Shown here: positions 36,817-45,547 of the stretch, piece by piece
Numbering within the stretch: the first letter of the stretch is position 1
Layout: every line of letters begins with the position of its first letter
Source: Bacteroidales bacterium
Lineage (GTDB): Bacteria > Bacteroidota > Bacteroidia > Bacteroidales > Tenuifilaceae
DNA: 57,657 bases
NCBI GenBank assembly: GCA_016931855.1
Contig: JAFGDZ010000054.1
Span: 1-57,657 of the forward strand
Reading direction: 5' to 3'
Notes under the pieces: model-generated
Databases searched by the model: none
What the model saw: only the letters and a program-made list of their open reading frames with translations
What the model was told of the DNA's origin: nothing
Program-made: the position numbers and the translations under genes

Positions 36817-37813
36817 TTTTCTTAACCTCCTCTCCAAATCTCTTTGGTTTAACAAGCGTGTTGATAAGAGGAACAAACGCATTCATAATTAGAATGGCGA
36901 ATGAAACACCCTCTGGGTAAGCGCCCCATACCCTAATGATAACGGTAAGCGCTCCAATTCCAATACCAAAAATCCACATCCCCTTAGGGTTCATAGGCGA
37001 TGTAACGTAGTCGGTAGCCATAAAAATAGCACCAAGCATTACACCTCCGGTAAGTAGGTGGAAGAATGGATCGGCATTGTGAGCAGGGTCTATTAACCAA
37101 AGTATTCCAGTGAATGCAAAAATGGTTACGAATATGGATACTGGGATATGCCAGGTAATAACCTTTTTAAATAGTAACCAGGCAAAGCCAATTAACAGTG
37201 CTATAGCCGCTATTTCGCCAAGCGAACCACCCATGCTACCCATAAGCAGCTGCATGTTGTTGGGGATGTGCTCCGATATGGCGCTCATGGTTTGTCCGCC
37301 CTTTAGTCCCTCCTTAACAAGGGCTAGTGGCGTTGCACCAGTTAGCGCATCCATGTAGTGTGCGCGCGACTCAATGGGAAGTGGCCAGCTGGTCATTTGA
37401 ACAGGGAAGGAGATAAGAAGGAACACCCTACCCACAAGTGCTGGGTTAAATGGGTTGTTTCCTAATCCGCCAAAGCTCATTTTACCAATACCAATGGCAA
37501 CAAGGGCGCCAATTACAATAATCCACCAAGGTAGATTACTTGGAAGGTTAAAGGCCAGCAAAAGGCCAGTAACAAGCGCAGAGCCATCGGATATGCTTGG
37601 GGTAACCTTTAAAAGGTACTTCTGAATTAGGAATTCAAAAGCCAAGCACGATACTACGGCAATTGCTGTAACCACAAAAGCCCCTAAACCAAAGTAGTAA
37701 ATAGATACGGCCAACGCAGGAAGTAATGCTAACACTACGTTGAACATAAGCTTATTTACCGACTCACCACTGTGAACGTGAGGTGAAGGGGATACTGCTA
37801 GAAGCTTATTCAT
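36809..37813 (-). CDS. rnfD: Electron transport complex subunit RnfD
   Basis: The 334-residue polytopic protein carries a covalently bound FMN. The attachment motif TGAT is in MDALTGATPLALVKEG at about residue 158. Other family features are the N-terminus SPSPHVHSGESVNKLMFNVV and the end helices around TDYVTSPMNPKGMWIFGIGI. Together with RnfA, RnfE and RnfG it forms the ion-pumping membrane part. It lies 48 bases after rnfC. Confidence 0.95.
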   Translation of the reverse strand: MNKLLAVSPSPHVHSGESVNKLMFNVVLALLPALAVSIYYFGLGAFVVTAIAVVSCLAFEFLIQKYLLKVTPSISDGSALVTGLLLAFNLPSNLPWWIIVIGALVAIGIGKMSFGGLGNNPFNPALVGRVFLLISFPVQMTSWPLPIESRAHYMDALTGATPLALVKEGLKGGQTMSAISEHIPNNMQLLMGSMGGSLGEIAAIALLIGFAWLLFKKVITWHIPVSIFVTIFAFTGILWLIDPAHNADPFFHLLTGGVMLGAIFMATDYVTSPMNPKGMWIFGIGIGALTVIIRVWGAYPEGVSFAILIMNAFVPLINTLVKPKRFGEEVKKNG

Positions 37814-37861
37814 TAGCTTTATGTTTATTCTTAGAACTACTTATTATTATCTCACTTAAAC

Positions 37862-39193
37862 TTACGCCTTGCGGGCTCTAACAATCTTACCAACCTCGGC
37901 TTTACCCAAGCGGATATAGTCTAGAAGTGGAAGGTTTGCAGGGCACTCAAAGCTGCACGATCCGCACTCAATGCAATCCAAAACATGTTCATGCTCCATA
38001 CGCTCGAACATCTTCTTTTGGCTTAGCCTGTTAAGTAGATATGGCTCAAGCCCCATTGGGCAAACCGATACGCATTTTCCGCAGCGCACGCACGCTTGTG
38101 CCACTTTACGCTTAGCCTCTTCGGCGGGGAACGCAATTAGTCCCGATGTTCCTTTGGTAACAGGAGAATCAATGCTACTTAGCGCTTTACCCATCATTGG
38201 GCCACCGTTAACAATTTTGCCTGTATTCTCAGGAACACCACCAGCGGCAGCAATTACCTCCGATATTGGTGTGCCAATACGTACAAGAAAGTTGGATGGT
38301 GTAGCTAGGTGCTTACCCGTTACGGTAACTACGCGCTCAAACAGGGGCTTGCTCTTTTGTACCGCTTCGTAAACGGCAACGGCTGTTCCCACGTTGTGCA
38401 CCACCGCGCCAACCTCAATGGGAAGGGCTCCCGATGGAACCTCGCGGTTAATAAGCGCCTTAATAAGCTGTTTCTCACCTCCCTGTGGGTACTGAACCTT
38501 TAGGGCGTGAACCTCAATGCCGCTGTACTTTGTGGCAACTTGGCTTAAGTGGCTAATGGCATCGGGTTTGTTATTCTCAATCCCAATTAGCGCAGTATCA
38601 ACTCTTAAAGCCTTTTTTAGTATCTGAATCCCAATCATTAGCTCATGCCCTTTTTCAAGCATTACCCTATGATCTGAGGTTAGGTAAGGTTCGCACTCAA
38701 CGCCGTTAATAATAAGCACCTCGGCCTTTTTCCCTTTAGGCACCGATAGCTTTACTTGCGATGGGAAGGTTGCACCACCCATACCAACAATGCCGGCTTG
38801 GCCTACCTTGGCAATAATTTCCTCGGCGGTAAGGTTGCACTCCTCTTTAAGGTCGGTTGAGCGGTCTATTGTTTCGTCCCACTCATCGCCCTCAACGGTT
38901 ATGGTTATAGCGGGTCTTTTATAGCCTGTTGAGTCCATTACTGGATCAATAGACGCTACCGTTCCCGATACCGATGAGTGGATGTTGGCCGATACAAAGC
39001 CATTGCTTTGCGCAATTAGCTGGCCTACTTTTACCTTGTCGCCTTTGGTTACTACAGCGTTTGCTGGTGCACCAATGTGCTGTGCAATAGGTATTGATAC
39101 TTGCTTTGGTAGCGGTAGCACAACAATTTGGCTACCAGCAGAAATCTTGTTCTCAGGCGGGTGAACGCCACCTATAGAAAATGTTTTTAACAC
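37862..39193 (-). CDS. rnfC: Electron transport complex subunit RnfC
   Basis: The 443-residue protein is the NADH-handling peripheral subunit. It has an N-terminal barrel-sandwich region (MLKTFSIGGVHPPENK), a Rossmann-like region with GMGGATFPSQVKLSVPKGKK and GVECEPYLTSDHRVMLEKG, a SLBB region, and two 4Fe-4S motifs near the C-terminus (CVRCGKCVSVCPMGLEP, CIECGSCSFECPANLP). It begins with GTG, supported by AAGGAGGT 6 bases upstream. The C-terminal repeats seen in some gammaproteobacterial RnfC are absent. Confidence 0.96.
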   Translation of the reverse strand: MLKTFSIGGVHPPENKISAGSQIVVLPLPKQVSIPIAQHIGAPANAVVTKGDKVKVGQLIAQSNGFVSANIHSSVSGTVASIDPVMDSTGYKRPAITITVEGDEWDETIDRSTDLKEECNLTAEEIIAKVGQAGIVGMGGATFPSQVKLSVPKGKKAEVLIINGVECEPYLTSDHRVMLEKGHELMIGIQILKKALRVDTALIGIENNKPDAISHLSQVATKYSGIEVHALKVQYPQGGEKQLIKALINREVPSGALPIEVGAVVHNVGTAVAVYEAVQKSKPLFERVVTVTGKHLATPSNFLVRIGTPISEVIAAAGGVPENTGKIVNGGPMMGKALSSIDSPVTKGTSGLIAFPAEEAKRKVAQACVRCGKCVSVCPMGLEPYLLNRLSQKKMFERMEHEHVLDCIECGSCSFECPANLPLLDYIRLGKAEVGKIVRARKA

Positions 39194-39199
39194 GGTTTT

Positions 39200-39207
39200 A
39201 CCTCCTT
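39200..39207 (-). promoter_or_regulatory. Strong Shine-Dalgarno site for rnfC (GTG start)
   Basis: Minus-strand AAGGAGGT lies 6 bases before the GTG of rnfC and settles that start. Confidence 0.75.
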
Positions 39208-39237
39208 TTTGCAGGTTATTGTGAAGAAGGAATAATC

Positions 39238-40107
39238 TTAATTCTCTGATACAGGCTGAGCGGTTTCGTCTTCAACCTTTGGCTTGCGCGCAGGGAAGTG
39301 AACCTCCCAAATAGCGGTAGTAGGACAAACCTCTACGCACTTACGGCAAAGCTTACACTTGTTAAAGTCGATGTACGCCAAGTTATTCTCAAGGGTAATG
39401 GCATCGTGTGGACAGGTTTTAACGCACTTTCCGCAGCCAATGCATGCAACAGAGCAGCTTCTTTTAGCAACGCCGCCTTTGTCCTTGTTAACGCACGATA
39501 CAAAGATACGCTTACCCTTTGGCCCTTTTTTTCTAAGCTCAATAATGAACTTAGGACATGCCTTAACACAGGCACCGCAGGCAGTACATTTGTCCTGGTC
39601 AACAACAGGAAGACCCGTTACCTCGTCAATGTATATCGCATCAAAGTTACACACATCAACGCAGTCGCCTAAGCCAAGGCATCCAAACTGGCAACCAGTG
39701 TCGCCGCTGTATAGCGAAGAGGCAACACGGCACGATTTGGCACCATCGTAAGCATTGGTTTTGGCACGATGCTCGGGAGTGCCCGCACAGCGTACTACTG
39801 CAACCATCGGATCAACTGCTGCAGCCTCTTTGCCTAGAACTTTTGCCGCATTTCCCATTGTTTCATTGCCTCCAACGGGGCAAAATAGCGTTGAGATATC
39901 ATCGGCCTTAACAAAGGCTTCGGCAAAACCACGACAGCCAGGGTAACCGCATCCACCGCAGTTTGCGCCTGGTAAAATGGCTTCAACCTCGTCGATACGA
40001 GGATCCTCATAAACCTTAAATTTTTGCGCTACAAAATAGAGCACCACTGCAGAAATAACGCCCAAGGCGCTTAGCATCAAAACAGTGTACAGAACAACAG
40101 AACTCAT
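39238..40107 (-). CDS. rnfB: Electron transport complex subunit RnfB
   Basis: The 289-residue ferredoxin-like subunit receives electrons from reduced ferredoxin. It has an N-terminal membrane helix (LYTVLMLSALGVISAVVLYF), the 4Fe-4S domain LPGANCGGCGYPGCRGFAEA with a later Cys in STLFCPVGG, and then several CxxCxxCxxxC ferredoxin clusters (DKCTACGACVKACPKF, VACIGCGKCVKTCPHDA, NKCKLCRKCVEVCPTTAI). The extra ferredoxin clusters match the longer RnfB of anaerobes. It is the second gene of the operon, 12 bases after rseC. Confidence 0.96.
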   Translation of the reverse strand: MSSVVLYTVLMLSALGVISAVVLYFVAQKFKVYEDPRIDEVEAILPGANCGGCGYPGCRGFAEAFVKADDISTLFCPVGGNETMGNAAKVLGKEAAAVDPMVAVVRCAGTPEHRAKTNAYDGAKSCRVASSLYSGDTGCQFGCLGLGDCVDVCNFDAIYIDEVTGLPVVDQDKCTACGACVKACPKFIIELRKKGPKGKRIFVSCVNKDKGGVAKRSCSVACIGCGKCVKTCPHDAITLENNLAYIDFNKCKLCRKCVEVCPTTAIWEVHFPARKPKVEDETAQPVSEN

Positions 40108-40119
40108 TTCTATGATTAT

Positions 40120-40545
40120 TTACTGGAGTTTTTCTAAATCAAAATTGAAACTTTGTGCAACCTTATTGCGGAAGTAGTACATAATAGCATAGTAGGGAAC
40201 CAGTACTCCTAATGAGATACCGCCTACAACGGCTTCGCTTATTCCTAGTGCAGTGAGAATGATTAGCGATAGTACTACTACTATAAACGGGAGAATGTAA
40301 CCAAGGAAAAGCGCTTTAAAACCTAGCGAGCGTTTCATTACTACCTTAACCTGCTCGCCTACAATGAAGTTATGATTTGGCTTTGTTATAACAATGGTTT
40401 TCTCTGTTGCTTCACCCATTCCACACGCTCCCTTTGCATGACATGAGGCGCAGGCCGATTGACTAATGATGGAAACCCTAACATCGCTTAGGGTTATTTC
40501 ATCTACTCGTCCAAAATGATCTATTGTATTTGGAGTGGAAGACAT
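40120..40545 (-). CDS. rseC: RseC/MucC family protein (SoxR-reducing system)
   Basis: The 141-residue membrane protein has a cysteine motif near the N-terminus (SACASCHAKGACGMGE) and two hydrophobic helices (FLGYILPFIVVVLSLIILTA, VVGGISLGVLVPYYAIMYYF). RseC is known to associate with the Rnf-like Rsx complex that keeps SoxR reduced in E. coli. In Bacteroidota it regularly leads the rnf operon, as here. Its role there is probably in assembly or redox coupling of Rnf, rather than SoxR itself. Confidence 0.9.
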   Translation of the reverse strand: MSSTPNTIDHFGRVDEITLSDVRVSIISQSACASCHAKGACGMGEATEKTIVITKPNHNFIVGEQVKVVMKRSLGFKALFLGYILPFIVVVLSLIILTALGISEAVVGGISLGVLVPYYAIMYYFRNKVAQSFNFDLEKLQ

Positions 40546-40568
40546 GGTGTACCCTTTTTTGTTGGGTA

Positions 40569-40576
40569 CAAAAATA
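40569..40576 (-). promoter_or_regulatory. Possible -7 element of the rnf operon promoter
   Basis: Minus-strand TATTTTTG fits TAnnTTTG and lies 23 bases before the rseC ATG. No -33 TTG is seen at the expected distance. Confidence 0.4.
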
Positions 40577-40821
40577 GTTTTCTTTAGTAATGTGCTGCTT
40601 TAAAACGATGGTGACCTTCGCAATTTAGTTTGATTTTAAATAGCAAAAGCCTTATTGTTAAATAGATAACAATTTGTTTTGCGCTGTATTAACTTATTGC
40701 TCATTTGATTAAATAAAATGGCTATAGTGTGGGCTTTACACGGGTTTTGATTGTGTTAGTTTTTTTATCACTTTATTTTTTTTGCTTTTGATACTTTCTT
40801 TTTGCCTTCCTTTTATGTGGT

Positions 40822-41256
40822 TTAGCTTGTGTGGTCGAACACTATTTTCCACTCGCCGTTAACCTGTTTCCAAATAAGGGAGTAGTAGCCCCCAATGGTA
40901 TTGTTGGGATATACTATGGTCCATTTACCTATAACAAGCATGCTGTTCCCAATGGGCTCAACCGATATGTAGTTGAATTCTAGCGTTCCCATGGCCTCTT
41001 TGGTTGGGTACGATTTTTTGTACTTCTCCAATGTGCTAGTCCAGCCGTAGGTAATGCCGTTGCGCCCCATAAACTTTAGGGAGTCGGAGTTCCAGTACCC
41101 ATTCATGTAACCCTCAATGTTGCCATTGGACCAATCGGCTGCTTGCTGGTTCATAATGGCCTTTATGCAGGCTTTAGCCTGCTCCTTGTTGGTTTGGCAC
41201 GATGTTAAAATTGTGATGATAGCCAGACAGGAAAGTATTTTTGTGAGCGATTTCAT
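40822..41256 (-). CDS. NTF2-like (SnoaL/DUF4440 type) lipoprotein
   Basis: The 144-residue product starts MKSLTKILSCLAIITILTSC, a lipoprotein signal with Cys near residue 20, and then forms a single NTF2-like cone fold: NQQAADWSNGNIEGYMNGYW, GNSMLVIGKWTIVYPNNTIG, and the final strands YYSLIWKQVNGEWKIVFDHT. Such domains bind small ligands or act as isomerases; no catalytic residues stand out. The ATG at 41256 was preferred over an upstream start because the signal begins there. It follows the DUF3108 gene by 35 bases. Confidence 0.8.
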   Translation of the reverse strand: MKSLTKILSCLAIITILTSCQTNKEQAKACIKAIMNQQAADWSNGNIEGYMNGYWNSDSLKFMGRNGITYGWTSTLEKYKKSYPTKEAMGTLEFNYISVEPIGNSMLVIGKWTIVYPNNTIGGYYSLIWKQVNGEWKIVFDHTS

Positions 41257-41291
41257 TGTAGCTGTGGTTTTAAGGAATGTGCGCTTTTGCC

Positions 41292-42125
41292 TTACTTTAC
41301 CTTTGCGGTGACTGGATGGCGTAGCCCATGCCAATTGGTAACCCTTACTTTAACGCTCCCCACCTTAATGGGGGACTCAATGGAGATGGGGATTTTGTTC
41401 TTATCGTCGGTAACCCATACCATTAGCTTTTGCTCCCCAGAGAATACGTCGCCAGCAACCAAATCAACCTGAAACTTAAGGCAATTGAACTTACCCATGC
41501 CGCTAATGTTTTTGGTTTCGCGCCCAAGGAACTTGTAGCCCACGTTGTAAACCTCCCTGTCAAGCGCTACCGACACGGGAACCATTTTGCCAATCTGGGC
41601 TTTGCTAAAATCGAGGTTTCTGGATATGTATATGGCTGTAACAACATCGTAGGTGCAACCGGGAACGTTGAGGGTGTCGTAGGTGCTGGGCTTGTCTCTG
41701 CGCTTTATTCGGGCGTAAATTTGGTTGCTCTCTTTATTAAAGATGTACTCGTTCTCCTTTTTGTAGCCTCCCTCGTTAATGGCCCGGTTAAAGTAAATGG
41801 GCTCAAGGGTTACGGGGTCAACCCACGACTCGTACAAATCCCTAACCTTAAAGAACCAGTCGTAAAATGGGTACGATTTCCCGGTGCAATGCAGGTGTAG
41901 CGCATCGCGCCCAAACTTTTTGTCGCTTTTAACCTCAAAATTCACCTCTCCAACATCGGTCCACAGCATAAGCCACGTGTAGCTAACTGTGTAGGTAACC
42001 CTTTCGCCAACAACAAAGGATGTGTTTGTTATGCCGCAGTTATCCTTTTTTTGTCCAAACAGTATTGTTGGGAAAAGTGCAATGCAAAGGGTGGTTATGA
42101 ATATGGGAGCTATTCTACTTTTCAA
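41292..42125 (-). CDS. DUF3108 domain-containing exported protein
   Basis: The 277-residue protein has a signal peptide (MKSRIAPIFITTLCIALFPT then ILFGQ) and a beta-rich body typical of DUF3108 (FVVGERVTYTVSYTWLMLWT then DVGEVNFEV; YDWFFKVRDLYESWVDP; LKFQVDLVAGDVFSGEQ). The family is periplasmic, and a lipid- or sugar-binding role has been suggested without proof. The start codon is TTG, as no ATG precedes the signal. It lies 26 bases after recG and is probably co-transcribed with it. Confidence 0.8.
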   Translation of the reverse strand: MKSRIAPIFITTLCIALFPTILFGQKKDNCGITNTSFVVGERVTYTVSYTWLMLWTDVGEVNFEVKSDKKFGRDALHLHCTGKSYPFYDWFFKVRDLYESWVDPVTLEPIYFNRAINEGGYKKENEYIFNKESNQIYARIKRRDKPSTYDTLNVPGCTYDVVTAIYISRNLDFSKAQIGKMVPVSVALDREVYNVGYKFLGRETKNISGMGKFNCLKFQVDLVAGDVFSGEQKLMVWVTDDKNKIPISIESPIKVGSVKVRVTNWHGLRHPVTAKVK

Positions 42126-42151
42126 ACTGATTTATTTTTAGTGAGATAATG

Positions 42152-44260
42152 CTAGCTAATTCTGCTAAAATCCAGTTTTTGGCTAGCAATATCGGTTAAT
42201 CGTTTTACTAAAACGGCATTCTTGCTATTGGTTAGCAATGGGTCGTCCTCAATAATATCTTCGGCAATGTTTCTAACGTATTGCAGAAGCTGCGCATCGC
42301 GGCTAAGGTTGGCAATTTTAAAGTCGAAGGGGATACCGCTTTGTTGCGTTCCCTCAATGTCGCCAGGGCCACGGAGCAGGAGGTCGGCCTCGGCAATCTC
42401 AAAGCCATCGTTGGTGGCAACCATGGTTTCAAGGCGCTTGCGGCTCTCGTTGCTTAGCTTAACGCTCGATAGCAGCACGCAGAAGCTCTCATCGGCACCA
42501 CGGCCAACGCGTCCGCGCAGCTGGTGTAGCTGCGAAAGTCCAAATCGCTCGGCGCTCTCAATAACCATAACGCTGGCGTTTGGCACGTTTACGCCAACCT
42601 CAATAACGGTTGTAGCCACCATAATGTGCGCCTTCCCTTTTACAAATAGCTGCATGGCCTTCTCCTTTTCGTCGGGTTTCATTTGCCCATGCACAATAAC
42701 GGTTACGTATTGTGGTGGGGGGAACAGCTCGGTAATAGATTGGTAGCCCTCCTCAAGATCTCTCAGGTTCTCCATCTTTTCCGATTCCTTTATTAAAGGG
42801 TAAACCACGTAAACCTGTCGGCCCAGCTTAATTTGCTCGCGCATAAGGCCGTAAACGGCATTTCGGCGGTTCTCCATGTAGTGAACCGTTTTAATGGGTT
42901 TTCGGCCAGGGGGTAGCTCATCAATAACGCTTACCTCAAGGTCGCCATAGGCGGTCATGGCAAGCGTTCGGGGTATTGGTGTGGCTGTCATCACCAGTAC
43001 GTGTGGTGGATCGTTGTTCTTTTCCCATAGCCTAGCGCGTTGCATAACGCCAAAGCGCTGCTGCTCATCAATAACCACAAGGCCAAGGTTTTGAAACTGC
43101 ACAATATCTTCTAGTAGGGCGTGGGTTCCAATTAGCAAGTTTATTTTGCCGCTAAGAAGCCCTTGGTGAATGTCGTTTCGCTGCGATTTTTTTGTGCTTC
43201 CCGTAAGTAGGCTTATTTCAACGGGCATGTTGGCTAGCATGGCGCTAAGCGATATGTAGTGCTGGGTGGCCAAAATTTCGGTGGGAGCCATAAGGCACGC
43301 CTGGTATCCGTTATCTACAGCAATGAGCATACACATAAGTGCAACTAGCGTTTTTCCGCTGCCCACGTCGCCCTGTAGCAGTCGGTTCATTTGCTTGCCG
43401 CTACCCATATCGCGCCTAATCTCCTTAATAACTCTTTTTTGTGCCCCTGTTAGCTCAAAGGGCAGGTATTTGTGGAAAAATAGGTTGAACGTGTTGCCAA
43501 CGGTGCCAAAAACATGCCCGTTCACCTTGCTCTGCCTAAAGCTACGCTGCTTTATGTAGCCTAGCTGGAGGTAAAACAGCTCATCAAATTTAAGCCTGTA
43601 CTGCGCTTTTTGGAGTAGCTGGGCTGTGTCGGGAAAGTGGATTTGTTTTAGAGCCTCGTTAATGCCCAGTAGCTTATGTTTCTCTAGCATATAGGCGGGT
43701 AGCGTTTCTTCCAACTTACCGTAAACCAGCTTTGCCGCTTCCTGCTGTAGCTTAAAAATGGTTTTTGAGTTGAGATTACTGTTTTTTAGTCGCTCTGAAG
43801 TGTTGTATGCTGCTTGCAGCGGGCATTGCAGTATGCTCTTTGCTTGCGATAGCTCCTCAAGCTCGGGGTGAGCAATGGTATAGCGCCCATTAAAAACGGT
43901 TGGTTTGCCAAATACAAGGTAGTCAACGTTTTTTTTAAGGTTTTGCATTACCCATTTTGCTCCCTTAAACCACACCAGCTCAAGTACACCAGTTCCATCG
44001 GTTAGTAGGGCAACTAGGCGTTTGCTTCGCTTATCGCCAATTTCTTCTATCTTAACCAAGCGTCCTATTACCTGTACGTATGCTGTTTCGCCAACCAAAT
44101 CGGCTACTTTGTACACTTTTGATCGATCCACATACTTAAATGGGAAGTAGTAAATTAGGTCACCAACGGTACTAATCTGTAGCTCTTTTTGCAGCAGTTC
44201 AGCACGTTTGGGGCCAACTCCGGGCAGGTATTTTATGTTGGTTGTAAGGTTAGCAGCCAT
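42152..44260 (-). CDS. recG: ATP-dependent DNA helicase RecG
   Basis: The 702-residue helicase remodels stalled replication forks and Holliday junctions. The N-terminal wedge/OB region starts LTTNIKYLPGVGPKRAELLQ and includes DRSKVYKVADLVGETAYVQV. The motor has Walker A in LLQGDVGSGKTLVALMCM (about residues 293-310), the DEQQ box in LVVIDEQQRFGVMQ, and ATTVIEVGVNVPNASVMVIE with QLRGRVGRG in the second RecA-like domain. It ends with the usual RecG C-terminal domain (LLLRGPGDIEGTQQSG). The length is normal. Confidence 0.97.
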   Translation of the reverse strand: MAANLTTNIKYLPGVGPKRAELLQKELQISTVGDLIYYFPFKYVDRSKVYKVADLVGETAYVQVIGRLVKIEEIGDKRSKRLVALLTDGTGVLELVWFKGAKWVMQNLKKNVDYLVFGKPTVFNGRYTIAHPELEELSQAKSILQCPLQAAYNTSERLKNSNLNSKTIFKLQQEAAKLVYGKLEETLPAYMLEKHKLLGINEALKQIHFPDTAQLLQKAQYRLKFDELFYLQLGYIKQRSFRQSKVNGHVFGTVGNTFNLFFHKYLPFELTGAQKRVIKEIRRDMGSGKQMNRLLQGDVGSGKTLVALMCMLIAVDNGYQACLMAPTEILATQHYISLSAMLANMPVEISLLTGSTKKSQRNDIHQGLLSGKINLLIGTHALLEDIVQFQNLGLVVIDEQQRFGVMQRARLWEKNNDPPHVLVMTATPIPRTLAMTAYGDLEVSVIDELPPGRKPIKTVHYMENRRNAVYGLMREQIKLGRQVYVVYPLIKESEKMENLRDLEEGYQSITELFPPPQYVTVIVHGQMKPDEKEKAMQLFVKGKAHIMVATTVIEVGVNVPNASVMVIESAERFGLSQLHQLRGRVGRGADESFCVLLSSVKLSNESRKRLETMVATNDGFEIAEADLLLRGPGDIEGTQQSGIPFDFKIANLSRDAQLLQYVRNIAEDIIEDDPLLTNSKNAVLVKRLTDIASQKLDFSRIS

Positions 44261-44280
44261 GAAGCTAAAATAGCAAAAAA

Positions 44281-44445
44281 TGGTGAGGCGTGAAACGTGA
44301 GGCTTGAAACGTGAAACGAGTTAAACGGTAAACGTTAAAAGTTAAATGATTGTGGTAATTGCCATAATCTTAAATCTTAAATTTTTAACCTTGAACGCCT
44401 AACGCCCAACACTGCCATCTAGCATCTAAAATCTAATTTCTACTA
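44281..44445. repeat. Word-repeat intergenic element upstream of recG
   Basis: The gap between recG and the methyltransferase gene holds runs of short repeated words: GTGAGGCGTGAAACGTGAGG, then CGGTAAACGTTAAAAGTTAA, then TCTTAAATCTTAAATTTTTA, and CATCTAGCATCTAAAATCTA. Similar words flank the dispersed repeat copies A-D, so this may be a relative that lacks the core. Confidence 0.5.
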
Positions 44446-44517
44446 TAGGGGCGGATGTTTGCAGATTTTTATGAAATTTGGGCAGTTTTAATCCGTTGGG
44501 TGTAACCAGAGAAATGT

Positions 44518-45315
44518 ATGATAAATATTAAGGAGCGCTGTAAGCTACTAAAGCGTTATGTAGTCTATAGGTTTAGGGCAAAAATGAGAGGTGGGCACGG
44601 AATACACTCCCCATTTCTGTTCCAGCTGTACAATAGCGTTCTTTACAGTAAGGTTAATTGTAGCTACAACAATGCGCCTCAAATGCTAGTTAGGTTATTA
44701 GAATCAAGCAGAATGGCTTTTGTTGCAAGCGCTCAGGGTGCTCAGTCTAAAGTATCTGCTCCCAAAAGTATTAAGCGGTTTGCCGCCGCAGCGGCAATTA
44801 GCCGTGCCGATGGAATGTTGTTGTACCGACTGGTAAAGCATTTGCAGCCACAAACCATAGTAGAGCTGGGTACAGGAGCAGGAGTGGGTACCGCTTTTAT
44901 GGCTAGTGCTGCAACGCTGGCTAGGGTTTATACCATTGAGGCAAATTCCCAACTGGTGGCCGTAAATAGGGCAAACTTTGCTAAGGTAGGATTGGAGAAT
45001 ATTGAGTGTATTGAGGGGGCATTCTCGTTAAGCTTGCCTAAGTTGCTTAGCGATATTGGTAGGGTTGATTTGGCTTTTGTTGATGGGGATCATACCTACG
45101 ACGCTACACTCGCTAATGTGGAGCTGATTTTAAGCAAGTCCCATAGCAACACGGTTGTGGCTATTCACGATATACACTGGAGTGACCAAATGGAGAAAGC
45201 GTGGAATGAGCTTAAATGCGATGAGCGAGTGACAATTGCAGTGGATTTTTTTACCATAGGACTCTTGTTTTTGCGCAAGGGCATTGCTAAGCATAGCGTG
45301 GTGCTAAGGTATTAG
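44518..45315 (+). CDS. Class I SAM-dependent methyltransferase
   Basis: The 265-residue protein has a Rossmann methyltransferase domain in its second half: motif I is IVELGTGAGVGTAFMASAAT at about residues 116-135, an acidic residue follows in YTIEAN, and the post-motif stretch is VDLAFVDGDHTYDATLANVE. This pattern resembles class I O-methyltransferases (Methyltransf_24 type). The first 90 residues are basic and may bind nucleic acid or a membrane. The substrate is unknown. Repeats flank the gene on both sides. Confidence 0.8.
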   Translation: MINIKERCKLLKRYVVYRFRAKMRGGHGIHSPFLFQLYNSVLYSKVNCSYNNAPQMLVRLLESSRMAFVASAQGAQSKVSAPKSIKRFAAAAAISRADGMLLYRLVKHLQPQTIVELGTGAGVGTAFMASAATLARVYTIEANSQLVAVNRANFAKVGLENIECIEGAFSLSLPKLLSDIGRVDLAFVDGDHTYDATLANVELILSKSHSNTVVAIHDIHWSDQMEKAWNELKCDERVTIAVDFFTIGLLFLRKGIAKHSVVLRY

Positions 45316-45405
45316 TGATTGGTGTTTAGAGTCTAGTGTCTAGTGTTTGATGCCTAGTGCTTTCTCGTTTAACGGCTAACGTTTCACTATTAACGTTTCG
45401 CTTTT
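45316..45405. repeat. Word-repeat intergenic element downstream of the methyltransferase gene
   Basis: It contains TTGGTGTTTAGAGTCTAGTG, then TCTAGTGTTTGATGCCTAGT, then AACGTTTCACTATTAACGTT. The same TTTAGTGT words start repeat copies C and D. No core is found. Confidence 0.5.
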
Positions 45406-45547
45406 TTCCTGTTAACAAAAATTAACCGAGGCAAGTTTGGGCATCACTATATAATAGTGTAGTATTACGTAAGAATTTGTAACGCTAACCTTTTAAGAAC
45501 ATTAAGCTTAAGTAATTTTATAAGGGCTTTTAACAAAATCGAATGCG

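Noticed and set aside
39333-39605. Overlapping frames inside rnfB on both strands
   Set aside because: The ferredoxin motifs of RnfB are in the annotated frame; the others carry no motif.
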